Positions 5,820 to 14,990 of a stretch of DNA of 18,318 bases are shown piece by piece (the stretch's first letter is position 1; every line of letters starts with the position of its first letter). The translations under genes were made by a program, and so were the position numbers. Below the pieces are notes generated by a model, which worked only from the letters and a program-made list of their open reading frames with translations, did no database searches and was not told where the DNA came from. The stretch lies in assembly GCA_031550435.1 (NCBI GenBank), contig JAVBOO010000040.1, forward strand, positions 1 through 18,318. The letters are read 5' to 3'. The DNA is from JAVBOO01 sp031550435 (GTDB lineage: Bacteria > Bacillota > Clostridia > Lachnospirales > WRAX01).

Positions 5820-7232
5820 TCAGCTTCTCGGCAAATATTTGCTTTTTAGTAAAATAAACATGTTTCTTTGGGCCTTTAGCCCGTATCCGGCCAAAATCCC
5901 CCAAAACGGCATGTATGAAACACTATACCTTCCGCTTGATTCGAGAATGATAAAACTAAGCAAGCAACCAAGCAGATAAATCAGCAATATAACCGGATAC
6001 TCTCCGTGCGATTTCACTGCGAAAATGCACCCAATAACAGCAAAGAAATAAAACGGAATAAAGTAAAGCGAAAGCGATAATTTATATATGTCAGAGCTCT
6101 CACCTTCGTTTAAATGGGACCCATAACTTTGATGCCCCAGTAATAATACCGCATTTCCGGGCGAGTTCATTTGGAACAGTTTGCCGGCAAAATGCGGCAG
6201 TATGTTTATACCCATCTTCATATAGCGTTCTATGCCTTTTTCCTTAAAGAATGTCTGGATTTCATCGGGGGTTTTATTTTCCGAGCACTGTAGAGCAAAC
6301 AATTCGGCGTCATCCGCATTCCATTGGCCGGTCTCCGATGAACCGACAAAAAGATTCCAACCGTATGCGGCTTTTACCGGAGCATAGCCGCTCAAAGATT
6401 CACATATTTTGTCTGTAATGAAGCTGCATATAGCAAACGGTATGATGAGCAAGATAAATATTTGTGCTGCAGTACGCCGTCTCTTATATATACAGCTGCT
6501 TATAATGAGCGCTATAACGCAAATCAGCCCTGTAGGCCTGAAAAAATTAGCAGCCCCGATCAAAAAACCAACCGATACAGTGTAGAAAATACTTTTTTTA
6601 GAAACAATATCCGGTATGTTTAAATACAGCGTTATTGCGCACATAATAAAAAAAGTAAAGATGATCTCTGCATTCGGCATGAGACAATAGACAGACATCA
6701 GGGGATTAATCCCAACCGCCAGCGCCACGAAACAAGAAAGTTTTTCTGCCGAAAACCTTTTACTTAGCAAGTATACCATGTGTACGATTCCGATTACAGC
6801 CAACTCATTAACGGCAAAGAATATTACCCTATGTACACCGAAAAATTTAAGAAGTAACGACATAAATGCCGGGTATGGAATTATATGCGGAAATATCCCT
6901 AAATACAAGCCCGGGTACAATTCACCGCTTGCAATATAGGAAGAACGATTAAAATAACCGAGAAAATCGCCGTAAAGTTCGATTTTCACAACGTTATACA
7001 TTATGCAATGTGACATTACCACCAATAACATCACAAGAACAATCGTAAATCTTAGTTTAATCTTAATTGCGATTAATACTACGGTAAACAAAAGCATGTT
7101 AAATATCAAGTACCCGAATAAGAATTTATCCACAGAAAAAGCTTCTGCTATCGTCCCCGAAAAAATTATAACTCCGATAAGTATAAATATCGATATCAAA
7201 AAACTTAAAAAGCACTTGCGGAGTTTGTCCAT
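5820..7232 (-). CDS. GT-C type membrane glycosyltransferase (family 39-like)
   Basis: The 470-residue protein is very hydrophobic, with roughly ten or more membrane segments. After the second or third comes a loop with YGDFLGYFNRS, then GLYLGIFPHIIPYPAF; Asp89 in YGD sits where GT-C enzymes of the PMT/ArnT fold place the acidic catalytic residue. Further landmarks are NPLMSVYCLMPNAEIIF, NFFRPTG, and an extracytoplasmic GWNLFVGSSETGQWNADD. Such enzymes move sugars from polyprenyl-phosphate donors to lipids, glycans or proteins on the outer face of the membrane. Acceptor and sugar cannot be read from sequence. It stands alone: its own promoter (7381-7409) lies behind the SLH terminator, and the prophage end follows. 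The upstream SLH protein or wall polymers are conceivable acceptors, but adjacency is the only hint. Confidence 0.75.
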   Translation of the reverse strand: MDKLRKCFLSFLISIFILIGVIIFSGTIAEAFSVDKFLFGYLIFNMLLFTVVLIAIKIKLRFTIVLVMLLVVMSHCIMYNVVKIELYGDFLGYFNRSSYIASGELYPGLYLGIFPHIIPYPAFMSLLLKFFGVHRVIFFAVNELAVIGIVHMVYLLSKRFSAEKLSCFVALAVGINPLMSVYCLMPNAEIIFTFFIMCAITLYLNIPDIVSKKSIFYTVSVGFLIGAANFFRPTGLICVIALIISSCIYKRRRTAAQIFILLIIPFAICSFITDKICESLSGYAPVKAAYGWNLFVGSSETGQWNADDAELFALQCSENKTPDEIQTFFKEKGIERYMKMGINILPHFAGKLFQMNSPGNAVLLLGHQSYGSHLNEGESSDIYKLSLSLYFIPFYFFAVIGCIFAVKSHGEYPVILLIYLLGCLLSFIILESSGRYSVSYMPFWGILAGYGLKAQRNMFILLKSKYLPRS

Positions 7233-7380
7233 GACTGTGCATCCCCAAAAGTATAAATTCTTGAAATCATAGAAAAGCTCGTTGTTTCCGATCCCGCATT
7301 CCGGGACGGATTGAGCTTAACACAAAGTGCAGTCTCTCGTAGCGAAATATTTGTTATCAATTATAACACAACATATTGTA

Positions 7381-7409
7381 AATATAAAGATTTTTTATGC
7401 ATTAGTCAA
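7381..7409 (-). promoter_or_regulatory. Promoter of the glycosyltransferase gene
   Basis: The minus strand reads TTGACT (7409-7404), 17 bases, then TATATT (7386-7381). This gives a leader of about 140 bases that contains a hairpin (TCCGTCCCG/CGGGATCGGA, 7310-7287). An extended TG.TATAAT further downstream on the same strand could be a second start. Apart from this and the terminator at 7502-7553, the stretch 7233-7594 holds nothing recognisable. Confidence 0.65.
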
Positions 7410-7501
7410 ATACCGTTTTGCGCTTACTTTGCCTCGATTATCATAAACTTATCGGTCAGATTTTTATTGGCAATCCGAGATGTTCGTCACACCCGCGAAC
7501 G

Positions 7502-7553
7502 ATAAAACCCGGGCGCATCGTATTAAACGATAACGCCCGGGCATTTACTTGTA
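7502..7553 (-). terminator. Terminator of the SLH gene, repeated cassette copy 1
   Basis: On the minus strand a strong hairpin (CCCGGGCG pairing with CGCCCGGG, continued by ATCGT/ACGAT) is followed by TTTTAT, 42 bases after the SLH stop codon. The whole 52 bases recur inverted at 15758-15809 with a single mismatch. Confidence 0.88.
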
Positions 7554-7594
7554 GTTAAAATTAAGGTTGTTGATCAATGCCGTTACATAGAACG

Positions 7595-10500
7595 CTATTT
7601 CACATTTGCCCACTTTTCATGATTCTCTGACTTTGAATAGTCATGCGCATTTGAAGCTTCAACCATGTAAAAATAAGACCAGTTAGACGGCAGGTTATCA
7701 GAAAACTCCCGTATCTTCATGCCTTCAGTTGACTTTGCGTCAATCAGTCTGCCAAGCATATGGCAGGTAATCGAAACAACTTCAGCTCTCGTGATATATC
7801 TATCCGGAGCAAATGTGCCGTCTTCATAGCCGGCTACCCAGCCTTTTGCGGCAGCCAATGCAATCGAATTGTACGCCCAATGAGTTTTGGGAACATCGAC
7901 AAATGTTATTTCACTAGATTTTGTCAGGTTATCAAACTTCGCGGCAATTGTTGCAAATTCGGCGCGGGTAATAAACGCATCCGGTCTAAACGTACCGTCT
8001 TCATATCCTGCCACGATACCCATCTGTGACATAAAGCCTATGGCATTGGTATACCATTTGCCGGATGAAACATCGCTAAACGAATAACCATATCGTAAAT
8101 TCGAATTATAAGCAGGCATCAATTTTGTAAACATTACCGCAACTTCAGCTCTGGTCATATTGTTATCCGGTCTGACAGTACCGTCCGGATATCCGGCGAT
8201 GAACGCGATATGGTCGGTTTTGTTTATAATAGACCCGAAGCGGGCTTGAAGCTCCGCAAGCATCCATACAGTTTGACCATCGGCAGGATTGAGCTTTGTA
8301 TCGGCCGGAATGACAAATGTTCCGCCCGACCATGTTACACTGAGATCTTTGCCCTCAGCCAGAATACCGTCGAGTGTCTTTACGGGAATACTGTCGCGTT
8401 TATCTACATCTAATGTTATCAAATTGCCGTTCTTGTTTACGTCACCGGTTGCATTGGTGCCGTTTTTAACATCGCCGGCAATCTTATCCCAATATTTGTC
8501 GGGATCTGTTTCTTTGTTTGTTGTGTCCTCGTTTGTTGTATTGGAATAGTTGTCCGGTATAAAACCAAAAGCGTAAAGTGAAAACTTATAAACGTGCAGT
8601 ATTGCTCTGCCCGGCAGTATTTCACAATATTCTCCGCCGGGTGTGCGAGGATAATTTATACTAAGCTTCTCGGCACTTCCTTCGTGTACACGGAATACTC
8701 CGACATCGGATACTCCCGTGAACGGAAGCGGTACACTGATAGTCAAGAGTTTTCCGGACTCAATCAGTTTTGCTTCTTCAGCATAAGTTCCGGCAACCCG
8801 GACATTTTTCCAAAGCGTCAAGTCAACATAAAGCGACTTAATGTATTGGGAAGATATGCCGGCTATCTTGCCTAAATCCTGAATATGGTCGTTTTCATTA
8901 CTGCTTGTCACGTCCACTGCTTTTAAAACTATCATGGACTTCGAATCATCTTTGACAATATTATTATTGTCTTCGGCCGTCAAACCTTTTGAATTGTCGG
9001 ATGCCGGATTGCCAATGAAATAGTCGTACAGCGTATTCAGGCCGCTTACCGTAATATGCGGTGTGGTAGGCGAAAGAAGTTCGAGGATAGAATCCTTTTC
9101 GTAATTCCCGGTCGTAACACCGATAGCAAGCGGCAGCGGTTTCGGCGTACCGTTAGTGATAACGACTCTGTCTGTACTTGTGTCTCCGTTAGGAGAATTT
9201 ACCACAACACTGAAATCACCATCCGGAAGACCCGGGAAGTTGAGACTTATTATATTTCCGGCATCTTCATCCGCCGTCACGGTATGTGTAACAGCCGCAA
9301 TGATGTTATCACCGTCTTTAATCAAGAGTGTATACACATCATTTTCTTTTAGGTTGCCTTCTCCATCCATAGGCGAAATATTTACTTTTACATCGCCCGT
9401 ACCCTTACCCATGCCGTTTGTTGAGTTTCCGGCCGGCGTAGAGAACGTAATGGTGTCATTAACGGTTACAATGTTGCCTGTACGGCTGTCCTGCGCTTTT
9501 ACACGGACTTCGTAAGTCTTTCCGGGTTCGAGACCTTCTGACGCAGGGTCGGATGTTTTATAAGGAATAGTGTAATTATCGCCAAAATTCCAGTCTGCGA
9601 ACGGAATTGTAATCCAATTGTCCGATCCCGCGAAACGGTACTCCAAAACACGTGTGCCATCGTTAACGGGGTCGCCGTATTCAGCCTTCGTAGGCTGAAT
9701 AGTTACACCTGCCGTTGAATACTCGACTATTTTGAGCTCCGGTACCGGTACATGGCTTATAATGACATTAATGTACTGAACAGCAGCTTCGTGTGTCGCG
9801 GTTGCGTCTGCGACTACTTTAATCCGAACACTTTCGTCCGGTCCAAAAATACGATTGCCTTTAGGTACAATTGATGTGGTTCCGTCGGCATTTGCAACGA
9901 GGTCAAATTTTGCCTGATCAGCGGGATCGACATATGAAATACTGCCGATCAGAGGATTGGGCGCAATGTCTGCCTGAGCAAAAACAGTCGTGTTCAATGT
10001 CGTTATAACAACACCGGCTGCGTCTTCTTTCACATCGAGCCAATATTCGGCCGGTCCTGTTAAAGTCTGAGGCTTTTTAGGCAGTCTATAGCTTGTCGGC
10101 GTAACGGTATGAACCATATTTCCCGCTTCGTCCCAAAGGAAAACATGAGCGTAATAAGCGGCGTCAGAATCCCCTCCCCAGTTAAGGGTCACGCTCGAAC
10201 CGGAGCCGGCCGTGATTTCAGTGCGATTCTCCGCCGAGGGAGCCGAGACATCATTTAAATTATTGCCGGTTGAATAAACAACCGCATATGCCTGCAAATC
10301 CGAAGTATAGGTATGATTACCTACGGAAGGCGTGTTCGTGAAGCCTATGTCAAGCAGGTTGTCCGCCGTATTTATGGCTGCAGTTGCGGCGGGAGCGACA
10401 GTGTCCGTGGAAATCTTTAATTTTGTTTCGCCTGAAATGACCGTCTTTCCTTCAGCCGCGGCGTCCGGATAGTTAACGGTAACCTTGTAATCGCCGGCTA

Positions 10501-12757
10501 CCCAAGTGTTTGTAACCTCAAAATACTTTGCGCCTGTCGTATCATCTGTTTTGATTGTAACGTCGTTCGTAATATCTGTTCCGTCGGATGCGAAGATATT
10601 GTAAACCGGCGAATAGCCGCCGATATTAATGCCTGAAGAAGGATCCAAATAAACTTTTAGAGGACTACCTGAAGGAACCAGTTCTTTAAATATTTCGTTA
10701 ACCTGGCTCGGCTGTTGAAAATCAGGATCGGAATCAATATTTACCGGGTCGCCGTCACGAAGTGTTAACTTGGCGATGACCGTTGTGGTTTGCGAAGGTG
10801 GCGTAACCGTTTCGTCGCTCCATATTGTATGATAAATCAGCCATGCTAATTTCGCGGCTTGAGCATCACCCGGGTTGGCGGATGAATCCCAAATGCCTGA
10901 TAAAGCCTCATCCGGAACATCATTCCAATCCCTAGCGTTTTCGCCGAGAGCGCCTGACGGGTATCTGGTGTCTACGTCAGTCAAGCCGCCCATATTGTTC
11001 AACAAGACTGTTTCATCCCCGATAATGGACGAAAGATATGCTTTGTCCGTGTCGTTTGCTTCATCGGCATAGCCTGCCGCAGGGTTTAAAAGGTTGATGA
11101 AAAATGTGTTCGGACTCTTGTCCAGATATTGCGCTTGTGCAAATTGATACGGAGCGAGCAGAGAATTTCCGGTTGTCGGCTCCGTAAAAGCCATGCTCAG
11201 GTTACTGAATGTAAACGTTGACGCAACCTCGCAGTTGTGTCCGGTTGTTACGCCGTAGTCAACATAAGGGCCAAATCCGCCGAAATTGGTGTCTGTCAGT
11301 CCGGTTGCATTAATAATGGTAGTTAAAGTTCCGCCGGCTGGTCCAATATCAACTTTGATGCTAGTGGGTGTAATCTCCAGAGCAATCGAAGACTGCACGT
11401 TAAAACTCGGAAGCGAAGCTCCGGATAATACTGTGCCGACTGCGGTCACGCCTGTTTTGGCTGTGATGTTGCCGGTTAAATGCAAATTATCTACCGGCAC
11501 ATCGACAATTTTATATAGTCCGATCGAATTATAATCGTTTGCCGCTGTTCCGGAGCTTGCATTTACCGGCTTGTAAGACATCAGCAGCGCATATCCGTTT
11601 AGATTTCCGTCCTTCACGCCGCAGTTAATAAGCACGCCTGCGTACTGCAAAGAGTGGGGTTGTGTTTCTCCGGCATTAACGTCAAATGTAATAGTCTTGT
11701 TGCTTGTCGCGGTTGCGGGATAATACAGAAAATCCGCAAATGCCGACGAACCATAGCCGTAGAACAGCATCGTAGGTTTGTTATCGGCATCTTTATAAGC
11801 GTATATGTGCTCTCTGAGATATGCTGTGTTTCCCCAGTTTACTAGACTTTTATTGTTTAGCATGTATTCAAGCGTCAGTTGACCGGTTTTAGCAAAAACA
11901 TTTGCGTTCTTATTTTTAACCGCGGTCACATTTGCTTCCGCTACGCTTGCCCAATGCCAGTTTGTAGGCAAATGATTGTTTCCGGAAGGTACGGGGTAAT
12001 TATTACTCCAGTCGGATTGTGTAGCATACCATTTTGTGTCGTAGTGGTCATACCTTTCCCAAAGTGAAATGTCGGTTGGGTCCAAAGTCGCAGAACTGGT
12101 GTTGATCCGATATGTTTTATCGCCGTTTTGCTCTTTGCCGTCGGCAATCAGCTTGTCGAGATATTTGCTGATATCACCCGCCAGCTTGGTCGGATTATTT
12201 GTCACACTGCTGTCTGCGTTCATATAAACGTCGAAATCGACACTGTCAGTTTTAACCGGAGCTCCCGCACGAAGCACAGTACGAGGCCGGTCACCGTAAA
12301 AATTGACGTAATACGCACCTGTCGGTGTCAGCTGCGCGGAACATACGGAACAGCTGTCCGTATGGTTAAAAAGCGCTTCGTACTCGGCCTGCGCTGCCTG
12401 AAAACCGGTGTTGTCGTCATCGGAATAATCTTCCGGGTTCTGAAAAGCCGCACACAGTTCCAGCATACGATCCAAAATCAAATCGCTTGTTTCTAAATCT
12501 GTACACGGGCCCTGAGGCAGCGTAAACGGTTCAGAAAGCTGTGGCACAAAGTCAGAAGACGCCTCTCCACGAGGAATGTTTGTTGCTTGTGTGCCTTGTG
12601 TCAAATCGTCTTGTCCACCGGATTCTTCCAAAGTTATCGGGCTGTTTTCATTACTATCATCGGCGGCAAATGTTGTCACCGTAAGAGTAGAGAAAGTCAT
12701 AGCCAAAGCAATAACCGTTGATATAAATCGTAGGGCTAGCTTCTTGTTTCTTTTCAT
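7595..12757 (-). CDS. Large secreted surface protein with three C-terminal SLH repeats
   Basis: The product is 1720 residues. A signal peptide occupies residues 1-31 (KRNKK, a hydrophobic core, then TTFA|AD). A CxxC pair lies near 135-139. Residues about 180-660 form a large unrecognised domain, possibly lectin-like beta-sandwich. About 690-790 and 1000-1105 look like bacterial Ig-like and fibronectin-III-like modules (GKTYEVRVKAQD). Three SLH repeats fill about 1510-1690, each with GY.DGT..P and TRAE (AGYPDGTVRPDNNMTRAE, AGYEDGTFRPDAFITRAE, AGYEDGTFAPDRYITRAE). SLH triplets bind pyruvylated secondary wall polymers, so the protein is probably wall-anchored and exposed. Ser/Thr/Asn-rich linkers separate the modules. 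AAAGGATG precedes the ATG. No enzyme motif was seen; S-layer, adhesin or scaffold roles are all possible. It is monocistronic, with a strong terminator at 7502-7553. Confidence 0.9.
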   Translation of the reverse strand: MKRNKKLALRFISTVIALAMTFSTLTVTTFAADDSNENSPITLEESGGQDDLTQGTQATNIPRGEASSDFVPQLSEPFTLPQGPCTDLETSDLILDRMLELCAAFQNPEDYSDDDNTGFQAAQAEYEALFNHTDSCSVCSAQLTPTGAYYVNFYGDRPRTVLRAGAPVKTDSVDFDVYMNADSSVTNNPTKLAGDISKYLDKLIADGKEQNGDKTYRINTSSATLDPTDISLWERYDHYDTKWYATQSDWSNNYPVPSGNNHLPTNWHWASVAEANVTAVKNKNANVFAKTGQLTLEYMLNNKSLVNWGNTAYLREHIYAYKDADNKPTMLFYGYGSSAFADFLYYPATATSNKTITFDVNAGETQPHSLQYAGVLINCGVKDGNLNGYALLMSYKPVNASSGTAANDYNSIGLYKIVDVPVDNLHLTGNITAKTGVTAVGTVLSGASLPSFNVQSSIALEITPTSIKVDIGPAGGTLTTIINATGLTDTNFGGFGPYVDYGVTTGHNCEVASTFTFSNLSMAFTEPTTGNSLLAPYQFAQAQYLDKSPNTFFINLLNPAAGYADEANDTDKAYLSSIIGDETVLLNNMGGLTDVDTRYPSGALGENARDWNDVPDEALSGIWDSSANPGDAQAAKLAWLIYHTIWSDETVTPPSQTTTVIAKLTLRDGDPVNIDSDPDFQQPSQVNEIFKELVPSGSPLKVYLDPSSGINIGGYSPVYNIFASDGTDITNDVTIKTDDTTGAKYFEVTNTWVAGDYKVTVNYPDAAAEGKTVISGETKLKISTDTVAPAATAAINTADNLLDIGFTNTPSVGNHTYTSDLQAYAVVYSTGNNLNDVSAPSAENRTEITAGSGSSVTLNWGGDSDAAYYAHVFLWDEAGNMVHTVTPTSYRLPKKPQTLTGPAEYWLDVKEDAAGVVITTLNTTVFAQADIAPNPLIGSISYVDPADQAKFDLVANADGTTSIVPKGNRIFGPDESVRIKVVADATATHEAAVQYINVIISHVPVPELKIVEYSTAGVTIQPTKAEYGDPVNDGTRVLEYRFAGSDNWITIPFADWNFGDNYTIPYKTSDPASEGLEPGKTYEVRVKAQDSRTGNIVTVNDTITFSTPAGNSTNGMGKGTGDVKVNISPMDGEGNLKENDVYTLLIKDGDNIIAAVTHTVTADEDAGNIISLNFPGLPDGDFSVVVNSPNGDTSTDRVVITNGTPKPLPLAIGVTTGNYEKDSILELLSPTTPHITVSGLNTLYDYFIGNPASDNSKGLTAEDNNNIVKDDSKSMIVLKAVDVTSSNENDHIQDLGKIAGISSQYIKSLYVDLTLWKNVRVAGTYAEEAKLIESGKLLTISVPLPFTGVSDVGVFRVHEGSAEKLSINYPRTPGGEYCEILPGRAILHVYKFSLYAFGFIPDNYSNTTNEDTTNKETDPDKYWDKIAGDVKNGTNATGDVNKNGNLITLDVDKRDSIPVKTLDGILAEGKDLSVTWSGGTFVIPADTKLNPADGQTVWMLAELQARFGSIINKTDHIAFIAGYPDGTVRPDNNMTRAEVAVMFTKLMPAYNSNLRYGYSFSDVSSGKWYTNAIGFMSQMGIVAGYEDGTFRPDAFITRAEFATIAAKFDNLTKSSEITFVDVPKTHWAYNSIALAAAKGWVAGYEDGTFAPDRYITRAEVVSITCHMLGRLIDAKSTEGMKIREFSDNLPSNWSYFYMVEASNAHDYSKSENHEKWANVK

Positions 12758-12937
12758 CTTGTACCATCCTTTTCTGTGTTAAATGTAAGTGTAGCATTTC
12801 CGGCCGAGCTTATTAATACACCGAATTAAATAAGCATAAAGAGCCGACAAGTCTTTATCGTCACAAATGCACGTGTTCTTTACAATCATGTTAAAACCAA
12901 TATATTACTTAGGCAGCAAAATGCGGTATTATTGTTA

Positions 12938-12971
12938 TATTTTGTTGACAAAATAATATATTGATTATAAT
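12938..12971 (+). promoter_or_regulatory. Candidate promoter with overlapping palindrome for the 13024 gene
   Basis: TTGACA (12945-12950) and TATAAT (12966-12971) are 15 bases apart, which is short but otherwise consensus. An 18-bp palindrome, TATTTTGTTGACAAAATA (12938-12955), covers the -35 box and is a plausible operator. No clear promoter for the divergent SLH gene was found in 12758-12937. Confidence 0.5.
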
Positions 12972-13023
12972 CGTATATATAGGCGTTAAGCAATTCACAC
13001 AAATTAGCATGGGAGGCTGAGAT

Positions 13024-13326
13024 ATGAAGAAAAGAATAAGGATTATTTTGCTTGTTGCGGCTATAGCGGCAGTTGTATTCCTGACATCCGGCTGTGTTCC
13101 GGGAGACGGCACAAACAGCGCGTATAAGCTCGCCGGTTTTTTCTCGGGGGTTTGGCACGGATGGATTGCGCCAATATCGCTGATTTATTCGTTTTTCCAT
13201 AATTCAACGGGTATATATGAGGTTAATAACAACGGCATACCCTACAATATCGGGTATTATATGGCTATAATAAGCGGTTTCGGCGGCCTGGCCCTTGTAC
13301 GAAGGAACAGACGCGGAGATCATTGA
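13024..13326 (+). CDS. Small lipoprotein-like membrane protein with GWIAPISLI motif
   Basis: The 100-residue product has an N-terminal hydrophobic signal ending FLTSGCVPGDG (Cys24 as a possible lipidation site, although the -3 residue is Thr rather than Leu). A conserved-looking core follows, GFFSGVWHGWIAPISLIYSF, then YEVNNNGIPYNIGYYMA, and a second hydrophobic segment with a basic end (RRNRRGD). I recall similar short proteins with a GFF.G.WHGWIAPISL core in several bacterial phyla, but no function. The ribosome-binding site GGGAGG is seven bases upstream. It is divergent from the SLH gene and followed by a terminator at about 13424-13460, so it is probably a single-gene unit. Confidence 0.75.
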   Translation: MKKRIRIILLVAAIAAVVFLTSGCVPGDGTNSAYKLAGFFSGVWHGWIAPISLIYSFFHNSTGIYEVNNNGIPYNIGYYMAIISGFGGLALVRRNRRGDH

Positions 13327-13421
13327 TCATCCGATTGTACCGGCCTGCGACCTAAGTGGGATTGAGGCGACAAGTTTGGCGAATGGTTTAATTGTCTCCT
13401 CAATAGATACGGAAAAATAAA

Positions 13422-13462
13422 ACAGCTGTCAAACGAATCAAACTCGTTTGACAGCCTTATTA
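13422..13462. terminator. Bidirectional terminator between convergent genes
   Basis: GCTGTCAAACGA and TCGTTTGACAGC form a perfect 12-bp stem with a 7-base loop. On the minus strand it is followed by TGTTTTATTTTT, serving the zinc-ribbon gene; on the plus strand by CTTATTATAAAA, serving the 13024 gene more weakly. Confidence 0.85.
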
Positions 13463-13470
13463 TAAAATCT

Positions 13471-13989
13471 TTAGTTGGAAATCAACCATTTGCCGCCTTC
13501 TTTGACCATATAGATCGTTTGGTCCTGGTTGTCGGAATAACCGAAAACTTTCATTTTTAGAACAACATCAACCTCGGCGTGTGTCTTATCGACCATGTTG
13601 ATTTTTTTAACGTCAATGTTTATGTCGAGCTTCATGCCGCTGTCGATTCCGGTGAGATATGAGAGCCCTGAAGCAATGTCGGAGGTAGAGTTTTTAGCCA
13701 TACATTTTGAGATAGCCTTTTCGTCAAGATTCCGCATAGCTTTTTCGAAACTTGCGATAGTCTTTTTTATTTTGCCTTTGTCTCCGCCGCCCAACACAGC
13801 AGAGCCAAGGAAAACAACCAGAACGACCGCAATAATTCCGATAAGTATCGGGATAAGGTTCGGTTTTTTAGCCGGGCTCCCGGAACTTGCGCCTACAGCG
13901 GGGTTAGCGTTTGTGTTAAATTTTTCTCCGCACCCCGGGCAGAATGCCGAGCCGTCGTCAACCTGATTGCCGCATTTGTTACAGAACAT
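13471..13989 (-). CDS. Zinc-ribbon, single-pass membrane protein with extracytoplasmic domain
   Basis: The 172-residue product starts with a double-CxxC zinc ribbon (MFCNKCGNQVDDGSAFCPGC), a flexible Ala/Gly/Ser/Pro linker, one membrane helix at about 43-66 (NLIPILIGIIAVVLVVFLGS), and a C-terminal domain of about 100 residues. That domain (KTIASFEKAMRNLDEKAISK, then VDVVLKMKVFG, ending MVKEGGKWLISN) resembles DUF4878/NTF2-like extracytoplasmic modules that end in a GGKWLI-type motif. The start at 13989 was chosen because GGAG sits six bases upstream; two ATG codons 6 and 12 bases earlier lack a site. This architecture is common in Firmicutes and its role is unknown. The zinc ribbon stays cytoplasmic, so a sensory or scaffolding role is possible but unproven. 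Confidence 0.75.
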   Translation of the reverse strand: MFCNKCGNQVDDGSAFCPGCGEKFNTNANPAVGASSGSPAKKPNLIPILIGIIAVVLVVFLGSAVLGGGDKGKIKKTIASFEKAMRNLDEKAISKCMAKNSTSDIASGLSYLTGIDSGMKLDINIDVKKINMVDKTHAEVDVVLKMKVFGYSDNQDQTIYMVKEGGKWLISN

Positions 13990-14001
13990 TTTCATCTCCA
14001 T

Positions 14002-14477
14002 TCAAATAAAGGTTTATACACTATTCCCGCACAGACAACCCTCAAATCGGCTAATATGCAGCCGCCGTTGAGTCCGAGATTAGTATCTTATCTTCTTGCA
14101 AAGAATAACATATTTTGAATATCTTAGCAAGAACATAATATGCATTTATTTGACTCATTATTGCTGTAAAAATTATTTCTTTTGCAGGTTTAGCGCTTCA
14201 AGCTGCCCGGACTATCCGGTTTAATAGCGGACATATTCACTCTAACTATTTACAAATCAACCAGAAAATGTTATATTGGACTTATTAACTCACACAAAAA
14301 CAGTATAAGGCAATTAAGCCGTATTTGCCTAAACAACGCGGAAATGCGACGGCCGACAACCTACTTTTTGCGAACACTATAATTTTTACAGTATTAGTGC
14401 GAACACACTCTAGCTGAATGCAGATTAATTCAGAATTAGTCAATCAATTTTATCAACTATAATTATGGGGGCAGAAA
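14002..14477. other. Gene-free divergent region upstream of the 14478 operon
   Basis: No gene is seen. GCGAACAC occurs twice (14370-14377 and 14399-14406), flanking TATAAT (14378-14383), and CACTA/TAGTG between them can pair. AGGCAA/TTGCCT forms a small hairpin near 14309-14330. A second TATAAT (14458-14463) lies too close to the ribosome-binding site to leave a normal leader. The TATAAT at 14378 is the better promoter candidate, though no good -35 box accompanies it. Confidence 0.35.
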
Positions 14478-14975
14478 ATGGATTTAGGTGTAAAAACAGG
14501 TGAAATTCTAGCAAACAAAAAGTATATTTTAGGTAGAATGTGTGGTTATTTAGTTCTCGCTGTAATCATTATTGTTTTAGGAATAACATTCAAATCAAAT
14601 TGGCAGCAAATTTTTAGCGACGAATCTTTAGGCATCGTAAAGGATTATGCCTTATTTATTCCCTATCTTTTAGCACTAATACTTGTTCCGGTTGCCGTTT
14701 TGCCTCTATCACGTTTAGGAAAAAAAGTTGACCTTTTTGAGCAAGGTTTTACATATGGGCGCAAGAGTTATACATGGGCTTCAATTAATTCAATAACTTG
14801 GATCAAAAAACCGTATCAGTTGCTGGGTTTTATCCCCATACCGCTTATTAATTACTATAAAGTCAGCGCTATACCGATGGATAACAGTCCGATTTTACCC
14901 GGGCTATCCGGTCTTTATTTGGATGATTTATACTATAAGCTTTCCACATCTTTTAATAATGCTAAGAAAATTTAA
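14478..14975 (+). CDS. Two-pass membrane protein of unknown function
   Basis: The 165-residue product has membrane helices at about 18-38 (ILGRMCGYLVLAVIIIVLGI) and 59-77 (ALFIPYLLALILVPVAVLPL). A cytoplasmic domain follows: DLFEQGFTYGRKSYTWASIN, then SITWIKK, then VSAIPMDNSPILPGLSGLYL. A 'V-x-L-F-E-x-G-F' strand followed by 'x-W-x-x-I-x-S-I' recalls bacterial PH-like domains of membrane proteins, but this is a weak resemblance. GGGGG is upstream of the ATG. It is co-directional with the next gene at a 15-base gap, so the two probably act together. Confidence 0.65.
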   Translation: MDLGVKTGEILANKKYILGRMCGYLVLAVIIIVLGITFKSNWQQIFSDESLGIVKDYALFIPYLLALILVPVAVLPLSRLGKKVDLFEQGFTYGRKSYTWASINSITWIKKPYQLLGFIPIPLINYYKVSAIPMDNSPILPGLSGLYLDDLYYKLSTSFNNAKKI

Positions 14976-14990
14976 TACGGGAGATTTTTA

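Noticed and set aside
5677..5979. 100-codon plus-strand frame downstream of the structured repeat
   Set aside because: Half of it is antisense to the glycosyltransferase and there is no ribosome-binding site.
12128..12496. 122-codon plus-strand frame with cysteines and hydrophobic runs
   Set aside because: Mirror of the SLH gene coding strand, without ribosome-binding site.
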